Source of the DNA: Euryarchaeota archaeon UBA623
Lineage (GTDB): Archaea; Thermoplasmatota; Poseidoniia; Poseidoniales; Thalassarchaeaceae
NCBI GenBank assembly: GCA_002505325.1
Contig: DAUV01000051.1
Location: 1 to 9,093 of the forward strand
Direction: 5' to 3'
Length of the DNA stretch: 9,093 bases
Positions 7,256 through 9,093 of this stretch are shown one piece after another. The position numbers were made by a program, and so were the translations under genes. Positions within the stretch are counted from its first letter, which is position 1, and every line of letters starts with the position of its first letter. The notes beneath the pieces were generated by a model. The model saw only the letters and a program-made list of their open reading frames with translations, was not told where the DNA came from and did no database searches.

Positions 7256-7294
7256 CTTGCGTAGGGGATTTGAACCCCGACACCACAGCACAAG
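7256..7294 (-). other. tRNA T-arm/acceptor-like half-hairpin
   Basis: Read on the minus strand, 7278-7264 is GGGGTTCAAATCCCC: a 4-bp stem around TTCAAAT, a perfect tRNA T-loop with the invariant TTC, A58 and the closing G53-C61. Outside it, CTTGTG (7294-7289) can pair with CGCAAG (7261-7256) using one G-U pair, like an acceptor stem. Only 10 bases lie on the 5' side between the stems, so no room exists for D and anticodon arms, and no CCA is encoded. It may be a tRNA remnant, a tRNA-like RNA structure, or chance. Confidence 0.35.
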
Positions 7295-7295
7295 C

Positions 7296-8162
7296 ATGCG
7301 CACGCTGCTGGAGGCCGAACCATTGGCTCCTGTATCGGAGATCTTGTCACAGGCAGCCGACCAACTGCGCAGCTCAAATACGACCATACTACTGCTCGCA
7401 GCCCCCTCTCTACAGGGAGCTCTGGCCATCGCCCCCCTAGAGGCGGCCTTGGTCGATGCTGGTGTGCCTTACCGCCGTCGATTCAGATTAGAGGCTCCTT
7501 CAGAGGGATCATGGGTGCATATCCTCGGGCCAGCAGATGAAAGTGGCCCAAAACTGTCCTCAAACCCTCTCCAATTGTCTCTGGCAGGAACTGTGGTCGA
7601 CGGCCTCACAGGGCATCAGGGTGATTCTCGCAAGGGCCCCTTAACCGCTGTGGCGCAGTCCCATGCCTTAGCGCAGGCAATTTGTCCCGACGGAGCCCGC
7701 ATACGCCGACTCAGGCCGTGGGCGATTTCAGGAAACTGGCTTCACTCGGCTCTGGACACAACCTACGACCCTGTCTTTACGGCCCTGCGCGATGCACTGG
7801 TACAGGATGGTTCAATCAAGGTGGTTCCTCTACCTGAGGTTCCCGAACCCAACATCTCGGCAAGCACCTGGATCGACCCAGCGGCGCTCGACGCTGTAAC
7901 CTCTCGCTGGCCCAGTTTGGATATGGAGGGCCGCGCACGCGCTCTCTCACACCTTATGCGACCTGCTCTGTCTCGTTCAACCCCTTCAACAGCTAGACTG
8001 GAGGAGATAGGATGGCACTGTGTTTTGGGCCCGGGATGGTCGACTGACCTTGCCGGACAAATCACTACGGCAGCTGGCCTTTGGAAGGAGAATTCTGCAG
8101 CAGTCGCCGCAGGGAGAGTAACCGACTCGTTGCTGAGACGAGGGGTCATTCCTCAACTCTGA
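7296..8162 (+). CDS. Degenerate RecJ/Cdc45-like DHH-family protein, probably catalytically inactive
   Basis: The call rests on position and landmarks, not on a catalytic motif. The gene directly follows rps15, where euryarchaea usually encode a RecJ-like DHH protein (RecJ/GAN, the archaeal relatives of Cdc45). Residues 31-63 (ILLLAAPSLQGALAIAPLEA, then LVDAGVPYRRRF) align by shape with the first Rossmann-like strand and helix, where active members have a DADG motif; here it reads PSLQG. LSLAGTVVDGL (94-104) resembles the LALxGAVGD element, and WLHSALDTTYDPVFTAL (148-164) resembles the conserved PLHxALxxxxDPY segment. No DHH triad is present. Length is about 288 residues, short for RecJ. The start is uncertain: the ATG at 7296 lacks a Shine-Dalgarno; a TTG at 7257 would add 13 residues read through a tRNA-like hairpin; a TTG at 7323 has GGAGG 8 bases upstream and may be the true start (279 residues). 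A role in the CMG-type replication complex, as for inactive Sulfolobus RecJ homologues, is inference. The 3' end overlaps the next, convergent gene by 17 bases. Confidence 0.6.
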   Translation: MRTLLEAEPLAPVSEILSQAADQLRSSNTTILLLAAPSLQGALAIAPLEAALVDAGVPYRRRFRLEAPSEGSWVHILGPADESGPKLSSNPLQLSLAGTVVDGLTGHQGDSRKGPLTAVAQSHALAQAICPDGARIRRLRPWAISGNWLHSALDTTYDPVFTALRDALVQDGSIKVVPLPEVPEPNISASTWIDPAALDAVTSRWPSLDMEGRARALSHLMRPALSRSTPSTARLEEIGWHCVLGPGWSTDLAGQITTAAGLWKENSAAVAAGRVTDSLLRRGVIPQL

Positions 8163-9093
8163 GCATACTTTTGCAACTGGGGCACTCCACTCTGAGCGGA
8201 CGGACATCGGATTCGATAGGAACTCTAGTCGAGCACGCCGGACAGTCGATGTGAGGGCCAGTGCTGCGTCTACCGATTTTCTGAATGGTCTCTGTTTTAG
8301 GAGATACTAGGGCCACTGGTAACACCAGCAGAATCGAGGAGATAGAGACTCCGAATACGATAGGCATCGGCATCCCTAGGACGTATATCACCAGTGCAAG
8401 ACATCCGAGAGCTACCACAGTCACCACTGCCGGAACGCTGGACCTGCGCTTGGTTAGCGCCATTGCCATTCCGATTCCTACGGAAAGGAATAGAACTGAC
8501 ATCATCGCACCGTAGAGTACGCTGTACAAGGCGAAGCCAGAGGGTTGAAACTCCACTCTGAAGTCGAGTTCAGGGTCTAGTTCTGGCTCGTCTACAGTCA
8601 GCATCTCGAGGACAATCCAGCGCCTGTGTTTGTACTCCATGTCATCAGCTGCTACTGCCCCTAGGTCTTCTAACAAAGTAGACCTCAACTCGGCAGTCAA
8701 TTCGATTCCTGTCCAGTAGTCGTCAGTAGATGAACGTACGAAGGTCTCCACTAGGACCTGTCTCTCTGCCTCCTCCGAATCATAACTGTACGATGTGTCG
8801 ATGAAGATGGTTACCGCATCGGCGCTAAAGGCTCTAGTCCCTCCCATATCGATTGTGATCTCAGTCGGTCCGAGCTCTATCGGGTTGACACCGAGGATGG
8901 CCTCTATCTCAAGTGATAGCCCGTTTGCCATGAACGAACGTAGATTGGTTGCCGATCCTGTAAGGTGCCCCTGCAGTGCGAGTAATTCGGAATCATCTAC
9001 TCTGCCGTTATGCTTGTCGGCGGATGGGACCGAGTCCGCGTATGAATTCAGATTGCGCCACCAACTGTTGGAACTAAGACTCTGGTTGCCTAT
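8146..9093 (-). CDS. Membrane protein with outer domain and C-terminal zinc ribbon (5' end outside window)
   Basis: The frame stays open through the right edge (the last codon, read from 9093, is ATA), so 315 C-terminal residues are seen and the start is missing; the ATG at 8931 is internal. Numbered from the edge, residues 1-186 are an acidic, probably extracytoplasmic domain. Three hydrophobic helices follow at about 187-213 (SVLYGAMMSVLFLSVGIGM core), 219-241 (VVTVVALGCLALVIYVLG core) and 243-264 (IVFGVSISSILLVLPVALV core). A cytosolic zinc ribbon closes the protein, with Cys284, Cys287, Cys304 and Cys307 (CPAC-x16-CPSC), ending LRVEE. I recognise no family for the outer domain. The arrangement of outer domain, membrane, then short terminal ribbon recalls the plus-strand protein near the left of the window, although the sequences do not look alike. 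It converges on the RecJ-like gene with a 17-base coding overlap. Confidence 0.75.
   Translation of the reverse strand: MGNQSLSSNSWWRNLNSYADSVPSADKHNGRVDDSELLALQGHLTGSATNLRSFMANGLSLEIEAILGVNPIELGPTEITIDMGGTRAFSADAVTIFIDTSYSYDSEEAERQVLVETFVRSSTDDYWTGIELTAELRSTLLEDLGAVAADDMEYKHRRWIVLEMLTVDEPELDPELDFRVEFQPSGFALYSVLYGAMMSVLFLSVGIGMAMALTKRRSSVPAVVTVVALGCLALVIYVLGMPMPIVFGVSISSILLVLPVALVSPKTETIQKIGRRSTGPHIDCPACSTRVPIESDVRPLRVECPSCKSMLRVEE

Noticed and set aside
7254..7390. A complete intron-containing tRNA on the minus strand
   Set aside because: GCGCAGTTGG (7370-7361) resembles a D-arm, but its D-stem does not close, no 5' acceptor pairs with the 3' side, and the region is coding for the RecJ-like protein; only the T-arm-like hairpin is supported.
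1..9093. Defence island, mobile element or CRISPR array
   Set aside because: No integrase, transposase, toxin-antitoxin, restriction or Cas-like gene and no spaced repeat series was seen on either strand; the gene set is housekeeping plus envelope proteins.

Overview
The window looks like a compact archaeal chromosome segment, most likely from a planktonic Marine Group II euryarchaeote (Candidatus Poseidoniia) or a close relative. Direct support for Archaea is an archaeal-type ribosomal protein S15, a full-length archaeosine synthase (ArcS) with its complete signature motif, and a UPF0201-family protein. A bacterial-type DnaJ, several secreted or membrane proteins with cytosolic zinc ribbons, moderate GC content and very short intergenic gaps fit Marine Group II, but that assignment is inference. 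No rRNA, intact tRNA, CRISPR array, integrase or transposase is visible, and no stretch above about 75 bases lacks a gene.

Left part (1-2736): the 3' end of a Nudix (MutT-like) hydrolase gene meets a convergent UPF0201 gene, the two sharing one CTAG as both stop codons. A short divergent spacer leads to a small two-helix membrane protein with a C-terminal zinc ribbon, followed 48 bases later by a canonical type I dnaJ. A GC-rich hairpin covers the dnaJ ribosome-binding region.

Middle part (2737-6726): a 721-residue secreted, single-pass membrane protein of unknown function lies on the minus strand; its stop codon directly abuts that of dnaJ. It diverges across 39 bases from arcS on the plus strand, which makes the archaeosine modification of tRNA.

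Right part (6727-9093): a 71-base leader with a long imperfect inverted repeat precedes rps15 (uS15). The gene after rps15 sits where many euryarchaea carry a RecJ/Cdc45-like DHH protein. It keeps what look like family landmarks but lacks the catalytic DHH and DxD-type motifs, so it may be an inactive, Cdc45-like version. A tRNA T-arm-like hairpin lies between the two genes. The window ends inside a minus-strand membrane protein gene (large outer domain, three helices, cytosolic zinc ribbon) that overlaps the RecJ-like gene tail to tail.

Together this is housekeeping translation, tRNA modification, chaperone and possible replication genes interleaved with lineage-specific envelope proteins. 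I see no clear defence or mobile system. The points most worth a second look are the degenerate RecJ/Cdc45-like protein, the structured leaders of rps15 and dnaJ, and the tRNA-like half-hairpin.
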